Assembly (NCBI RefSeq): GCF_014873875.1 | Contig: NZ_JADBEM010000001.1 | Coordinates: forward strand, 6,510,001 to 6,574,000 | Source: Actinopolymorpha pittospori | GTDB taxonomy: Bacteria; Actinomycetota; Actinomycetes; Propionibacteriales; Actinopolymorphaceae | Direction of reading: 5' to 3' | Length of the DNA stretch: 64,000 nucleotides | Part shown: piece after piece, positions 7,820 through 16,785 of the stretch | Position numbering within the stretch: position 1 is the stretch's first letter | How the letters are laid out: each line of letters begins with the position of its first letter | Position numbers and translations under genes: made by a program | Notes under the pieces: generated by a model | The model's database searches: none | What the model was told of the DNA's origin: nothing | The model's input: only the letters and a program-made list of their open reading frames with translations

Positions 7820-9286
7820 GTGAACGTCTCGAAGACCCCGTCATCCGGAGAAGTCAGGACCGAGCCCGACGACCAGACAGCGAAGGAGGGTAAGCCGGGA
7901 GACGGCGGAGCGGGCGTCCTCAGCCCGACCTACCGTCCGCTCACCATCGGCATCGTCGCCCTCGTCCTGCTGGTGGCCTTCGAGGGGATGGCCGTCGGTA
8001 CGGCGATGCCGGTGGCCGTCGCCGACCTGCACGGTCTGGAGTTCTACGCGTGGGGCTTCTCCGGCTTCATGACGGCGAGCATGTTCGCGACCGTGCTGTC
8101 CGGCGAACTCTGCGACCGGGTTGGTCCGCGGCTTCCGTTCCTGACCGGAGTGGGATTCTTCGCCGTTGGTCTGGTCGTGGCCGGCGCGGCGCCCTCGATG
8201 GTGCTGTTCGTGCTCGGCCGGATGATCCAGGGCCTCGGTGGCGGTGCCGTCGTCGTCGCGCTGTACGTCATCGTCGGGCGCGCGTTCCCGCAGGCGCTTC
8301 GGCCCCGGGTGTTCGCCGCGATCTCCAGCGCCTGGGTGCTGCCCTCGATCGTTGGACCGGTGATCGCGGGCACCATCACCGAGCACGCGTCCTGGCGGTG
8401 GGTGTTCCTCGGCCTGGTGCCGTTCGCGCTGGTGCCCATCGTCCTGGTGCTGCCGCGCATGGGCGGGTTGCCGACGGTGGAGCCCGCCCCGCGCCGGGCG
8501 GGTCGCAAGCGTCGTGCGCTCGGTGCCGCGCTCGGGATCGGGCTGCTGCAGTACGCCGGGCAGGAGCGGACCTGGTGGAGCCTGCTCCTCGTGGTGGTGG
8601 GCGTACTCGCCCTCGTCGTGAGCCTGCCCCGACTGCTGCCGCCAGGCACGCTCCGGTTCGCCCGTGGTCTGCCCAGCGTGGTCGCCATGCGCGGCATCTT
8701 CGCCGGCTCCTTCTTCGGCGCCCAGTCGTTCGTGCCCCTCATGCTCATCGAGCACCGAGGTCTGTCGGCCACCCTCGCGGGGATCGCCCTCACTGTCGGC
8801 TCGCTCGGCTGGAGCACGGGCTCGTGGTGGCAGAGCCGGCCCAGCCTGCGGATGACCCGTACGCGACTGGTGGAGACGGGTGCCATCTTCCTCACCGCCG
8901 GTCTGGCCCTGTGGCTGATCAGCGTCATCCCCGCCGTACCCGTCTGGGTGGCGGTGCCCGGCTGCGTGGTGGCCGGACTCGGCATGGGCCTCGCGACGGC
9001 CAGCCTGTCCGTCCTGCTGCTCGGCTACTCCCGCCCCGAGGAGCACGGAGCCGCCGGTGCGGCCGCCCAGATGTCGGACTCCTTCGGAAACGTCGCGCTC
9101 GTCGGCCTCGGCGGGGTGATCTTCGCGGCGCTCCATCAGAGCGCGCATCCAGCCGTTGTCTTCGGGGCGATCTTCGCGTCCATGATCGTGGTCGCCGGCG
9201 CCGGGACGATCCTGGCGCCCCGGGTCCGGGCCGACGTGGCCCCCGCCGGTGGCCTCCCGTCGGTCGCGAACACCGGCGCCGACTGA
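7820..9286 (+). CDS. MFS transporter (drug/proton antiporter type)
   Basis: A 488-residue integral membrane protein with a ~35-residue hydrophilic N-terminus and 12-14 hydrophobic segments. The MFS loop 2-3 motif is GELCDRVGPRLPF, and the motif-C-like glycine-rich helix is WVLPSIVGPVIAG, which points to an exporter. The central linker is basic (RRAGRKRRALG). The GTG start at 7820 is the only reasonable one; the ribosome site is weak. A hairpin at 9368-9402 follows. The gene is divergent from the secreted protein gene. The substrate is unknown; a role in drug or metabolite efflux is inferred from the family. Confidence 0.88.
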   Translation: MNVSKTPSSGEVRTEPDDQTAKEGKPGDGGAGVLSPTYRPLTIGIVALVLLVAFEGMAVGTAMPVAVADLHGLEFYAWGFSGFMTASMFATVLSGELCDRVGPRLPFLTGVGFFAVGLVVAGAAPSMVLFVLGRMIQGLGGGAVVVALYVIVGRAFPQALRPRVFAAISSAWVLPSIVGPVIAGTITEHASWRWVFLGLVPFALVPIVLVLPRMGGLPTVEPAPRRAGRKRRALGAALGIGLLQYAGQERTWWSLLLVVVGVLALVVSLPRLLPPGTLRFARGLPSVVAMRGIFAGSFFGAQSFVPLMLIEHRGLSATLAGIALTVGSLGWSTGSWWQSRPSLRMTRTRLVETGAIFLTAGLALWLISVIPAVPVWVAVPGCVVAGLGMGLATASLSVLLLGYSRPEEHGAAGAAAQMSDSFGNVALVGLGGVIFAALHQSAHPAVVFGAIFASMIVVAGAGTILAPRVRADVAPAGGLPSVANTGAD

Positions 9287-9367
9287 CCGGGCCGGTCGCG
9301 AAAATCGGGAGCAGACCGAGGGTTTCGGACGGCGGCGCGTCCGTGCACGCGGGGCCGACGGCTGAAG

Positions 9368-9402
9368 CCGCGAGGGGGAGGAGCGCATCCTCCCCTTCGC
9401 GG
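9368..9402 (+). terminator. hairpin after the MFS gene
   Basis: An inverted repeat, CCGCGA...GGGGAGGA paired with TCCTCCCC...TCGCGG around a GCGCA loop, about 80 bases past the MFS stop. No T run follows. Confidence 0.45.
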
Positions 9403-9520
9403 GGTTCGGCCCACTCGACCGGTTGCTTCCGATCCTTCGTCGGTAGTCCCCCGAAGGTTCGTCGTCGGGCTGCCAGCCGCTGACTCCCCGTGTCATCGTG
9501 GGGTGACCGGGGGGTTGGCG

Positions 9521-11230
9521 ATGAGGCTGATGACGGCAGTGCGCTTTGCCGCGGCAGCTGTCGTGGTGTCGCTCGTTCCGGGCGTGTCCAGCCTGCCGTA
9601 CCGCGACAACGCGTCGGCCTATCCGTCCGACGGCACCAGCAACGGCACCCGCACCGAACTCGTGCCGGGCGAGCCGATCGGTGGGGGAGGGCACGGCGGG
9701 TCGGACAACGGCGAGTTCGGGATTCCCGCGATCCTCGTGCAGGCCTACCGTGGCGCCGCGCTCCGGCTGGCGTCCTCGACCCCGGGCTGCCGGCTCACCT
9801 GGCAGATGCTCGCCGGTGTCGGGAAGGTCGAGACCGACCATGCCCAGGGCGGTGCCGTCGACTACCGGGGTACGACACTTCGCCCTATCCTCGGACCGGT
9901 CCTCGACGGGAAGCGGTACGTCGCCGTCGCGGACACCGACGACGGTCGGATCGACGGCGACACCGCCTGGGACCGTGCCGTCGGGCCGATGCAGTTCATT
10001 CCGGGTTCGTGGGAGCGCTACACCGCCGACGGCAACAACGACGGTCTGTCCGACATCAACAACGTGTACGACGCGTCGCTCGCGACGGCGACGTACCTGT
10101 GCGCCGGTGGACGGAACCTCTCCAGCCGGATGGACCTCGCGGCCGCGGCCTACAGCTACAACAACTCCGCGTCGTACGTGCAGTCGGTGCTGTCGTGGAT
10201 CGACGCCTACACCGCGGGCAGGTCGGAGCCGCTGCCCGGTGGGGATCAGAACCTGCTCGCGGGCGGTCCGATCCTGCCCACGCCCGAACCCACAGGAGCA
10301 TCGACGACGCAGCCGACGCCGGGGGCGTCGCCTGGGCCCGGAACGCCTGCTCCGGGTACACCCGCGCCGACGCCTGGTGCGCCGACGCCTGGTGCGCCGC
10401 CGCCTGGTGCGCCGACGCCTGGTGCGCCGACGCCGGGGGCGTCGCCTGGGCCCGGAACGCCTGCTCCGGGTACACCCGCGCCCACGCCTGGGCTGACGTC
10501 GGGACCGACGGCACCTCCGTCGAGTACGCCCGTACCGACGCCCGCGACGCCCGGAACGGCGACACCTACGCCCAGTCCGGCGCCCACGGATCCGGCGCCG
10601 ACTGAGACGCCAGATCCAGCTCCATCACCGACCGCGGAACCGGAGCCGACCGCGGAACCGGAGCCGACCGTGGAACCGGAGCCGACCGCGGAACCGGAGC
10701 CGACTGAGACGCCAGATCCAGCTCCATCACCGACCGCGGAACCGGAGCCGACCGCGGAACCGGAGCCGACCACGGAACCGGAGCCGACTGTCGAACCGGA
10801 GCCGACTGTCGAACCCGAGCCGACCGAGCCGCCGACACCAACCGACACACCCACGCCTTCGAGCACGCCCACGCCCACGCCCACGCCGACGCCGACGCCG
10901 ACGACGCCTCCGGCAACTCCCACACCCACGCCCACCTGTCCGCCGCGGGTACCGCCGTCGCCGAAGCCCAGCGCCAGCGCGACGCCCGCACCCACGCCGA
11001 CGCCCGGGGTGACGTCCTCGCCCACACCGCGAAAGCCGACGCCATCCCCCTCGAGCAGCACCTCGCCGGAACCGTCGCCGACGAACGCACCGCCGCCCTC
11101 GTCCACGCCGGAGCCGACCGCACCGACGGGCGCCGCGCACTCCACGAGCACCCCGACGCCCGCGCCGGAGCCCGGCCCTTCGGCCTGCCCCAGGCCATCC
11201 GCGTCCGCGACGCGAGCGTCAGGCTCGTGA
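9521..11230 (+). CDS. secreted lytic transglycosylase with long Pro/Thr/Glu repeat tail
   Basis: A 569-residue product from the ATG at 9521 (a GTG at 9503 is in frame). It has a signal peptide (residues 1-~25). The SLT/MltB-like catalytic domain spans ~65-235: the catalytic Glu is E104 in AGVGKVETDHA, followed by AVGPMQFIPGSWERY (153-167) and AAAYSYNNSASYVQSV (208-223), the usual order in actinobacterial peptidoglycan transglycosylases. It should cleave the MurNAc-GlcNAc bond outside the membrane. The remaining ~320 residues are low complexity: TPGAP-type repeats, then EPEPTA repeats, then TPTP and Ser/Pro/Thr stretches, likely a wall-spanning stalk. No sortase motif is seen. A divergent-facing membrane protein gene follows 19 bases away. 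Confidence 0.9.
   Translation: MRLMTAVRFAAAAVVVSLVPGVSSLPYRDNASAYPSDGTSNGTRTELVPGEPIGGGGHGGSDNGEFGIPAILVQAYRGAALRLASSTPGCRLTWQMLAGVGKVETDHAQGGAVDYRGTTLRPILGPVLDGKRYVAVADTDDGRIDGDTAWDRAVGPMQFIPGSWERYTADGNNDGLSDINNVYDASLATATYLCAGGRNLSSRMDLAAAAYSYNNSASYVQSVLSWIDAYTAGRSEPLPGGDQNLLAGGPILPTPEPTGASTTQPTPGASPGPGTPAPGTPAPTPGAPTPGAPPPGAPTPGAPTPGASPGPGTPAPGTPAPTPGLTSGPTAPPSSTPVPTPATPGTATPTPSPAPTDPAPTETPDPAPSPTAEPEPTAEPEPTVEPEPTAEPEPTETPDPAPSPTAEPEPTAEPEPTTEPEPTVEPEPTVEPEPTEPPTPTDTPTPSSTPTPTPTPTPTPTTPPATPTPTPTCPPRVPPSPKPSASATPAPTPTPGVTSSPTPRKPTPSPSSSTSPEPSPTNAPPPSSTPEPTAPTGAAHSTSTPTPAPEPGPSACPRPSASATRASGS
10321..10482 (+). repeat. tandem repeats inside transglycosylase tail (114-bp period and 15-bp unit)
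   Basis: A 48-bp block starting GGGGGCGTCGCCTGGGCCCG is present at 10321-10368 and again at 10435-10482. Between them a 15-bp unit GACGCCTGGTGCGCC repeats about four times, encoding TPGAP. Confidence 0.85.
10601..10804 (+). repeat. two tandem 102-bp units encoding EPEPT-rich segments
   Basis: The unit starting ACTGAGACGCCAGATCCAGC occurs at 10601 and 10703, each followed by several 18-bp GAACCGGAGCCGACCGCG-type repeats (EPEPTA). The near identity of the two units implies recent duplication or slippage, so tail length probably varies between strains. Confidence 0.85.
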
Positions 11231-11249
11231 GGCGGCCATGGACCGTCGC

Positions 11250-12545
11250 TCAGGGGGTCCGGTTGCGGACGTCGTTGATCACCTTCTGCATGGCTCTCAA
11301 CTCCTGCGGCGGACCCGCGAACCGGACCATGACGTGCCGGTTGTTCGGTCCACCAGGGGTGGAGGGGAACACGTGACTCATCGCGACGGAGACCTGCGTC
11401 GAGCCCTCGAAGTCCACGGTCACTTCGGAGTACTCCGTCACCGAGTCGATGCGTTGCCAGGTTCTGGACGCCACGGAGGCCTGATCCCGGACCTGGGTCC
11501 GCTCGACCTCACCGCACGGAGCTGGACAGGTGGTCACGTCGATGAGACCGCCGGGCCCCTCCTCCACCAGTCCGGCGTTCGCGTAGACCTGGTCCAGGCA
11601 CGCCACCCGGAGCACCCCCGGCGGGCCGGTGTCGACGGGCAGGCAGTCCCAGGACGCGGGTGTCCGGAAGTCGAAGGGCAGATCGTTGACGTCCTGGAGG
11701 GCGGTGGGTTCGTTCTCGCCGAACGTCGGACCCACGACGAGCCCGTTCTGGCCGTCGAGCTCGGTGGGCTGGGGGGCGGGGATCGAGGCCAGCGGAGACC
11801 TGGTGGGGGCCGGTATGGCAGGCGGCAGCGAGGTGGGCAGGGAGGGCAGCCCCGGGAAGGACAGGGTCGGTTCGGGTATCGGGATCGTGAAGTCGGTCGA
11901 CCCTGGGAGGGGCGGGGGAGGCACGGTCAGCTCGAACTCGGGCGTCGGTGTGGACCCGCCGGCGCTGGTCTCGCCCTTCTTCGTCGTGAAGAAGCCGCCG
12001 ATGACGAACGCACCTCCCACGACCACCGCGAGGGCGGTCACCACGGCGACGGCCAGGATCGCCAGCGAGCGGGAGGAGTTCGCCGGCCGCACGCCTGCCT
12101 GCGCGGCGAGGGGGACCGGTCGGGGTGCGTCGCCGTCGCTCCCGGGCGTGCCGGGAGTCAGGTGTGGCCCCGTCCCGGGCACCTGGCCCGGTCCAGCGCC
12201 GGTTCCGTCGACGACTGGCATCGCCGCGGCGCCGGCGAGCAGGCGGAGTGCCGGGTCGACCGCGTTGCCGGCGTGCGCCGTGGCCACCCACGGAACCGGC
12301 GCACGGAGGCCCGCGGTGAGTACCCTGCCAGGCTCGCGGACGGCGAGGTTGTCGACCTCGCGCCCGAACCGGTCCCGGACGGCTGGGTCGGCGGCCGCTC
12401 CCGCATGGAGCACGGTGAGGACGCCTGGACGTCCCTGAGCGTCGTATCCGAGAAACACCGTGCCAGCGCTGTGCCAGGCGAGTCTCTCTCGCAGCGTGAA
12501 CGGTCCAAGCGCGCTCGGATCACCTGGTCGAAGCGGCTCTGTCAT
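11250..12545 (-). CDS. membrane protein with degenerate Ser/Thr kinase N-lobe only
   Basis: The product has 431 residues from the ATG at 12545. Residues 11-97 read like the start of an actinobacterial Ser/Thr kinase: PSALGPFTLRERLAWHSAG, then TVFLGYDAQGRPGVLTVL, DRFGREVDNL and VPWVATAHAGNAVDPAL. The glycine loop is broken, the ATP-binding Lys of the VAVK strand is missing, and the C-lobe (HRD, DFG) is absent, so it cannot be a kinase. A Pro/Gly-rich linker (~110-158), one membrane helix (161-185) and a ~240-residue outer domain follow, the latter with a Pro-rich stem and four cysteines. It is head-to-head with moxR, 115 bases apart. A sensor or scaffold role is inferred. Confidence 0.75.
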   Translation of the reverse strand: MTEPLRPGDPSALGPFTLRERLAWHSAGTVFLGYDAQGRPGVLTVLHAGAAADPAVRDRFGREVDNLAVREPGRVLTAGLRAPVPWVATAHAGNAVDPALRLLAGAAAMPVVDGTGAGPGQVPGTGPHLTPGTPGSDGDAPRPVPLAAQAGVRPANSSRSLAILAVAVVTALAVVVGGAFVIGGFFTTKKGETSAGGSTPTPEFELTVPPPPLPGSTDFTIPIPEPTLSFPGLPSLPTSLPPAIPAPTRSPLASIPAPQPTELDGQNGLVVGPTFGENEPTALQDVNDLPFDFRTPASWDCLPVDTGPPGVLRVACLDQVYANAGLVEEGPGGLIDVTTCPAPCGEVERTQVRDQASVASRTWQRIDSVTEYSEVTVDFEGSTQVSVAMSHVFPSTPGGPNNRHVMVRFAGPPQELRAMQKVINDVRNRTP

Positions 12546-12660
12546 CCGTACCCCCCGTCCGGTCGGCCCCTGGGAAGGGCGAGGTGCACACACTGATGGC
12601 ACGCTTGGTCGCGTGGCAGACGACGAGACGACGTCCCCATGCCCGGAGAGGAATCGCCCC

Positions 12661-13902
12661 ATGACGACGCCGGAACGCAGCGAGGCCGAAACCGGGGGAA
12701 CACAGGACCCGAACCCGACACCGGTACGTGACGGGCAAACCGCGCACGAGTCGGAACGCCATGCCGTCGACCCACCCCCTCTGTCCCCGCGGGTGAGCGG
12801 CGACGGGGAGGCCACCGCAGATTATCCCGGAGCATCCGCCTTCGGACATCCCTCGCCGGCGGAACCTTCCGCGCCACCCGGCGAAACCGGTCGGGGGAGC
12901 GGTGCCGAGGCGGCCATCCTGGGCGAGGCTCTGCACGAGATCAAACGGGTCATCGTCGGCCAGGAGCACATGGTCGAGCGGCTGATGGTCGCGCTGCTCG
13001 CCCGTGGCCACTGCCTCCTCGAGGGTGTTCCGGGCGTGGCGAAGACGCTCGCCGTACGCACCTTCGCGACGGTGGTCGGCGGTGACTTCGCCCGCCTGCA
13101 GTTCACGCCGGACCTCGTGCCCTCCGACATCGTGGGCACGCGGATCTACCGTCCGAGCAAGGAGTCCTTCGACATCGAGCTCGGTCCGGTGTTCGTCAAC
13201 TTCGTGCTGGCGGACGAGATCAACCGCGCACCGGCGAAGGTGCAGTCGGCGATGCTGGAGCTGATGGGGGAGCGGCAGGTGTCGATCGGCGGCCGGACGT
13301 TCCCGATGCCCGCGCCGTTCATCGTCATCGCCACGCAGAACCCGCTGGAGTCCGAGGGCGTCTACCCGCTTCCGGAAGCCCAGCGCGACCGGTTCCTGGT
13401 CAAGGTCGACGTGCACCTGCCCGACGCCGAGCAGGAGTACCACATCCTCGAGCGGATGAGTGTCGATCCGCCCCGGCCTCGCAGGGTGCTCGACGCCGAC
13501 CGGATCCTCGCCCTCCAGCACGCGACCGACCGCGTGTTCGTCCACCGTCTCGTCGCCGACTACATCGTGCGCCTGGTACTCGCGACCCGACGCCCGGTCG
13601 AGTACCACCTGCCCGAACTCGCCCCGGTCATCGAGGTGGGCGCGAGCCCCCGTGCCACGCTCGGCCTGGTCTCGTCGGCGCGGGCGCTCGCGTTCATGCG
13701 CGGGCGCGACTACGTGCTGCCGCAGGACGTCCAGGAGGTCGCGGGCGACGTGATACCGCACCGCCTCGTGCTCGGGTTCGACGCCGTCGCCGACGGCATC
13801 AGCGCGGCCGGTGTGGTCGACCGGGTTCTCTCCGTCGTACCCCCACCGCGCCCGGTCTGGAGACAGGAGCACAACGACGCGGGTCGGCCGGAGTTCCGGT
13901 GA
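12661..13902 (+). CDS. MoxR-family AAA+ ATPase
   Basis: A 413-residue ATPase of the MoxR type. The first ~80 residues are low complexity and poorly conserved. Walker A is GVPGVAKT (122-129) and Walker B is VLADEIN (182-188). Also present are the MoxR-specific LQFTPDLVPSDIVGT, sensor-1 IATQNPLESEGVYPLPEAQ, and the C-terminal lid helix with RALAFMRGRDYVLPQDV. The ATG at 12661 has a GGAGAGG site nine bases upstream; a GTG at 12613 is possible. Its stop overlaps the DUF58 start (GTGA). MoxR proteins act as chaperone-like activators of VWA-domain partners, which are encoded next in this operon. Confidence 0.92.
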   Translation: MTTPERSEAETGGTQDPNPTPVRDGQTAHESERHAVDPPPLSPRVSGDGEATADYPGASAFGHPSPAEPSAPPGETGRGSGAEAAILGEALHEIKRVIVGQEHMVERLMVALLARGHCLLEGVPGVAKTLAVRTFATVVGGDFARLQFTPDLVPSDIVGTRIYRPSKESFDIELGPVFVNFVLADEINRAPAKVQSAMLELMGERQVSIGGRTFPMPAPFIVIATQNPLESEGVYPLPEAQRDRFLVKVDVHLPDAEQEYHILERMSVDPPRPRRVLDADRILALQHATDRVFVHRLVADYIVRLVLATRRPVEYHLPELAPVIEVGASPRATLGLVSSARALAFMRGRDYVLPQDVQEVAGDVIPHRLVLGFDAVADGISAAGVVDRVLSVVPPPRPVWRQEHNDAGRPEFR

Positions 13903-14894
13903 CACGGCAGATCCCCACCAACGCCCGGGGCGAGATCAGCCTCGCGCGTCTCGCGCCCGAGCGCGCACTGCGCCGGCTCGAGCTCACCATCGTGCGGCGG
14001 CTGGAGGGGTTCCTGCACGGCGAGCACCTCGGGCTGCTTCCCGGCCCCGGCACCGATCTGGCCGAGGCGCGCGTCTACCGCCCCGGCGAGGACGACGTAC
14101 GCCGAATGGACTGGGCCGTCACCGCACGGACCACCACACCGCACGTGCGGGACGTGATCTCCGACCGGGAGCTCGAAACGTGGACACTGGTGGACATGTC
14201 CGCGTCGATGGACTTCGGCACCGCCGCCCTGGAGAAGCGTGAGCTCGCGGTCGCGGCGGTGGGGACGGTCGGCTTCCTGACCCACCGGCTGGGTGACCGG
14301 TTCGGTGGCGTGATCCTCCGCGGCGGCCGGACCCGGCGCTGGCCGGCGCGTTCCGGACGCCTCGCGCTCTACGGCCTGTTGCGCTCCCTGCTCGACGAAC
14401 CCCGCACGGCCGCGGACGAGCCGGACGACGACTTCTCCGGAGCGCTGGACAAGTTCTCCCGCAACTACCAACGGCGCGGCCTGCGGGTGGTGGTGTCGGA
14501 CTTCCTCGACGGGTCCGGCGACGACCCGAGCGTGCCCTTCGGATGGGAGCGCCCGCTGAGACGCCTGTGCGGACGGCACCAGGTCCTGGTGGTGGAGGTC
14601 CTCGACCCCCGGGAGCTGGAGTTGCCCGACGTGGGCGTGGTGTGGCTGACCGACCCGGAGTCCGGTGAGGCGCAGGAGGTGGACACCGGCAACGTCGTAC
14701 TTCGCGCGAGGTACGCCGAGGCCGCCGCCGCGCACCGGGCCCGCGTCCGCGCGACGCTGCGGCGTTCGGGCGCGGCGCATCTCACGCTTCGGACGGACCG
14801 GGACTGGGTGGCCGACACGGCCCGCTTCGTGCTGGGGCACCGGCGGGTGGCCCAGCGCCTGCACGGCACGCCGACGAGAGGAGCCGGCGCATGA
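13899..14894 (+). CDS. DUF58 protein, MoxR partner
   Basis: A 331-residue protein with the DUF58 signature RPGEDDVRRMDWAVTARTT (~residues 61-80). A VWA-like fold follows in which WTLVDMSASMDFG (~93-105) supplies a DxSxS-like metal site. No obvious membrane helix, unlike many relatives. It overlaps moxR by four bases and its own end overlaps the VWA gene (ATGA), so the three proteins are probably made in fixed ratio. DUF58 proteins are standard partners of MoxR ATPases; the cellular target is unknown. Confidence 0.9.
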   Translation: MTRQIPTNARGEISLARLAPERALRRLELTIVRRLEGFLHGEHLGLLPGPGTDLAEARVYRPGEDDVRRMDWAVTARTTTPHVRDVISDRELETWTLVDMSASMDFGTAALEKRELAVAAVGTVGFLTHRLGDRFGGVILRGGRTRRWPARSGRLALYGLLRSLLDEPRTAADEPDDDFSGALDKFSRNYQRRGLRVVVSDFLDGSGDDPSVPFGWERPLRRLCGRHQVLVVEVLDPRELELPDVGVVWLTDPESGEAQEVDTGNVVLRARYAEAAAAHRARVRATLRRSGAAHLTLRTDRDWVADTARFVLGHRRVAQRLHGTPTRGAGA

Positions 14895-15844
14895 CGTTCC
14901 TTGCACCCGGACGGCTGTGGTTGCTGCTCCTCGTTCCGTTGCTGGTCCTGGCGTACTTCCTGCTCCAGCGCCGCCGGCGAAGGTACGCCATGCGGTTCAC
15001 CAACCTCGCGCTGCTCTCCCGGGTGGCGCCGCGCCGTCCCGCCTGGCGGCGACACGTGGCGATGGTGCTCATGCTGGTCACCGTCGGGCTGATGGTCACG
15101 GCGTTCGCCCGCCCGCAGACCGAGGTGCGCGTACCCCGGGAACGCGCGACCATCGTCGTGGCGGTCGACGTGTCCATCTCCATGCGCGCCGATGACGTGA
15201 GCCCTGACCGGCTGCGCGCGGCGCAGGAGGCCGCAACGGAGTTCGTGGGCAGCCTGCCGAAGAAGTTCAACGTCTCGCTGGTGTCCTTCGCCGGCACCGC
15301 GAGCATCCTCGTGCCCCCGACGACGGACCGCGGAGCGGTGGACCGCGCGATCGACGGCCTGGAGTTGGCGGAGTCGACCGCCACGGGTGAGGCGATCTTC
15401 ACCTCGCTGGACGCGATCAAGCAGGTCCCGAACGACCCGTCGCATCCGAGCGAGCCGGCACCGGCCCGGATCGTGCTGCTCTCCGACGGCTACCGCAACG
15501 TCGGCCGGAGCGTGGAGCAGGGTGTGGCCGCCGCCCGGCAGGCGCACGTGCCGATCTACACGATCGCGTTCGGTACGCCGTTCGGCACCGTCGACATCGA
15601 GGGACAGCGGACCCCGGTGCCGGTCGACGAGGACACCATGCGGGCGATCGCCCAGCAGACCGGCGGACAGACCTACACCGCCGAATCCGGGCAGGAGCTC
15701 GAGCAGGTCTACGCCGACATCGGCTCCTCGGTCGGTTACACGACCGAGGAACAGGAGATCACCTCGTGGTGGGCGGGCCTCGGCCTGCTCGCGGCGATGG
15801 CCGCCGCCGGAACGTCGCTGTTCCTGCTTGGCAGACTTCCCTAG
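14891..15844 (+). CDS. VWA-domain membrane protein (BatA-like)
   Basis: A 317-residue protein: N-terminal membrane helix (8-25), a basic RRRRRY stretch, a second helix (57-73), then a VWA domain with an intact MIDAS site D93-x-S95-x-S97 (VAVDVSISMRADD). The TATGEAIFTSLD and VLLSDG motifs complete the metal site. A C-terminal helix lies at ~293-313. The order helix-helix-VWA-helix matches BatA/BatB proteins. The VWA domain likely faces the outside. It is last in the moxR operon; 34 bases separate it from the DUF72 gene, which has its own strong ribosome site. Confidence 0.9.
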   Translation: MTFLAPGRLWLLLLVPLLVLAYFLLQRRRRRYAMRFTNLALLSRVAPRRPAWRRHVAMVLMLVTVGLMVTAFARPQTEVRVPRERATIVVAVDVSISMRADDVSPDRLRAAQEAATEFVGSLPKKFNVSLVSFAGTASILVPPTTDRGAVDRAIDGLELAESTATGEAIFTSLDAIKQVPNDPSHPSEPAPARIVLLSDGYRNVGRSVEQGVAAARQAHVPIYTIAFGTPFGTVDIEGQRTPVPVDEDTMRAIAQQTGGQTYTAESGQELEQVYADIGSSVGYTTEEQEITSWWAGLGLLAAMAAAGTSLFLLGRLP

Positions 15845-15878
15845 CAGCTGCCCTGATCCTGGAAGGGGAGGAGCGCGG

Positions 15879-16640
15879 ATGCCGATCCTCGTGGGGACCT
15901 GCGGATGGAGTTACCGGGACTGGCGTGGCGTGTTCTACCCGGAGAAGCTTCCCCAGCGTGCCTGGCTGGATCACTACGCCGAGCACTTCGCCACCGTCGA
16001 ACTCGACAACGCGTTCTACCGGCTGCCGTCGTACGACACCTTCCAGGCCTGGCACGAACGGCTGCCGGCCGACGTGGTGGTGGCGGTGAAGGCGAGCCGC
16101 TTCCTCACCCACATCCGCCGCCTGCGTGAGCCGGTGGAGCCCGTCCACCGGCTGATGGAGCACGCGGCGGGCCTGCAGGGTCACCTCGGCCCGATCCTGG
16201 TGCAGCTGCCTCCGAACCTGCGGGCCGAACCGGACCGGCTCGCCGAGTGTCTCGCCGCGTTTCCCGCCGGCACCAGAGTCGCGGTGGAGCCGCGGCACGA
16301 GTCCTGGTGGACCGACGACGTACGCCGTCTGCTCGAGCGTCACGGCGCGGCTCTGACCTGGGCGGACCGGCTCGGCCGGCCTGTCACGCCGCTGTGGCGT
16401 ACGACGGACTGGGGCTACGTCCGTCTTCACGAAGGGCGGGCTCGACCGTGGCCCCGCTACGGCAAGGCCGCGCTCGCGTCCTGGATCGATCGGATCGCGG
16501 CCGGCTTCGACGACGGAGCCGACGTCCACGTGTACTTCAACAACGACCCAGGTGGAGCGGCCGTGTCGGACGCCGCAACGTTGGGTCGGATCGCCGCTCG
16601 GGCCGGCCGGACAGTCACCAGAACCCCGAATTCTTCATGA
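15879..16640 (+). CDS. DUF72 (YecE-like) protein
   Basis: A 253-residue TIM-barrel protein of the DUF72/YecE family. Characteristic segments are GTCGWSYRDWRGVFYP at the N-terminus, ATVELDNAFYRLPS, VAVKASRFLTHIRRL, VAVEPRHESWW and DVHVYFNNDPGG near the C-terminus. The ATG at 15879 is preceded by GGGGAGGAG. The family is widespread and its reaction is unknown; the arrangement of conserved His, Glu and Asn residues suggests a metal or sugar-binding site. It is probably co-transcribed with or just after the MoxR operon. Confidence 0.9.
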   Translation: MPILVGTCGWSYRDWRGVFYPEKLPQRAWLDHYAEHFATVELDNAFYRLPSYDTFQAWHERLPADVVVAVKASRFLTHIRRLREPVEPVHRLMEHAAGLQGHLGPILVQLPPNLRAEPDRLAECLAAFPAGTRVAVEPRHESWWTDDVRRLLERHGAALTWADRLGRPVTPLWRTTDWGYVRLHEGRARPWPRYGKAALASWIDRIAAGFDDGADVHVYFNNDPGGAAVSDAATLGRIAARAGRTVTRTPNSS

Positions 16641-16785
16641 TCGCTTCGCGACTCGCCGGGGGCGACACGCGGAGGACAGATGGCGCGTCGGCTGTCGTTC
16701 CGGCACACTGAGCGCGGTACCGGGTCTGTCCCACTCAATCGAGGACGCTGGGGAAGGCGCTCCCTCGACCAGAGAGGTGGTCCCG

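Noticed and set aside
7841..9841. A 666-codon minus-strand frame across the MFS gene
   Set aside because: His/Arg/Gly-rich composition; the opposite strand encodes a clear 12-14 helix transporter.
10321..10804. CRISPR-like appearance of direct repeats
   Set aside because: The repeats are in frame, have no unique spacers, and encode TPGAP and EPEPTA units of the transglycosylase tail.
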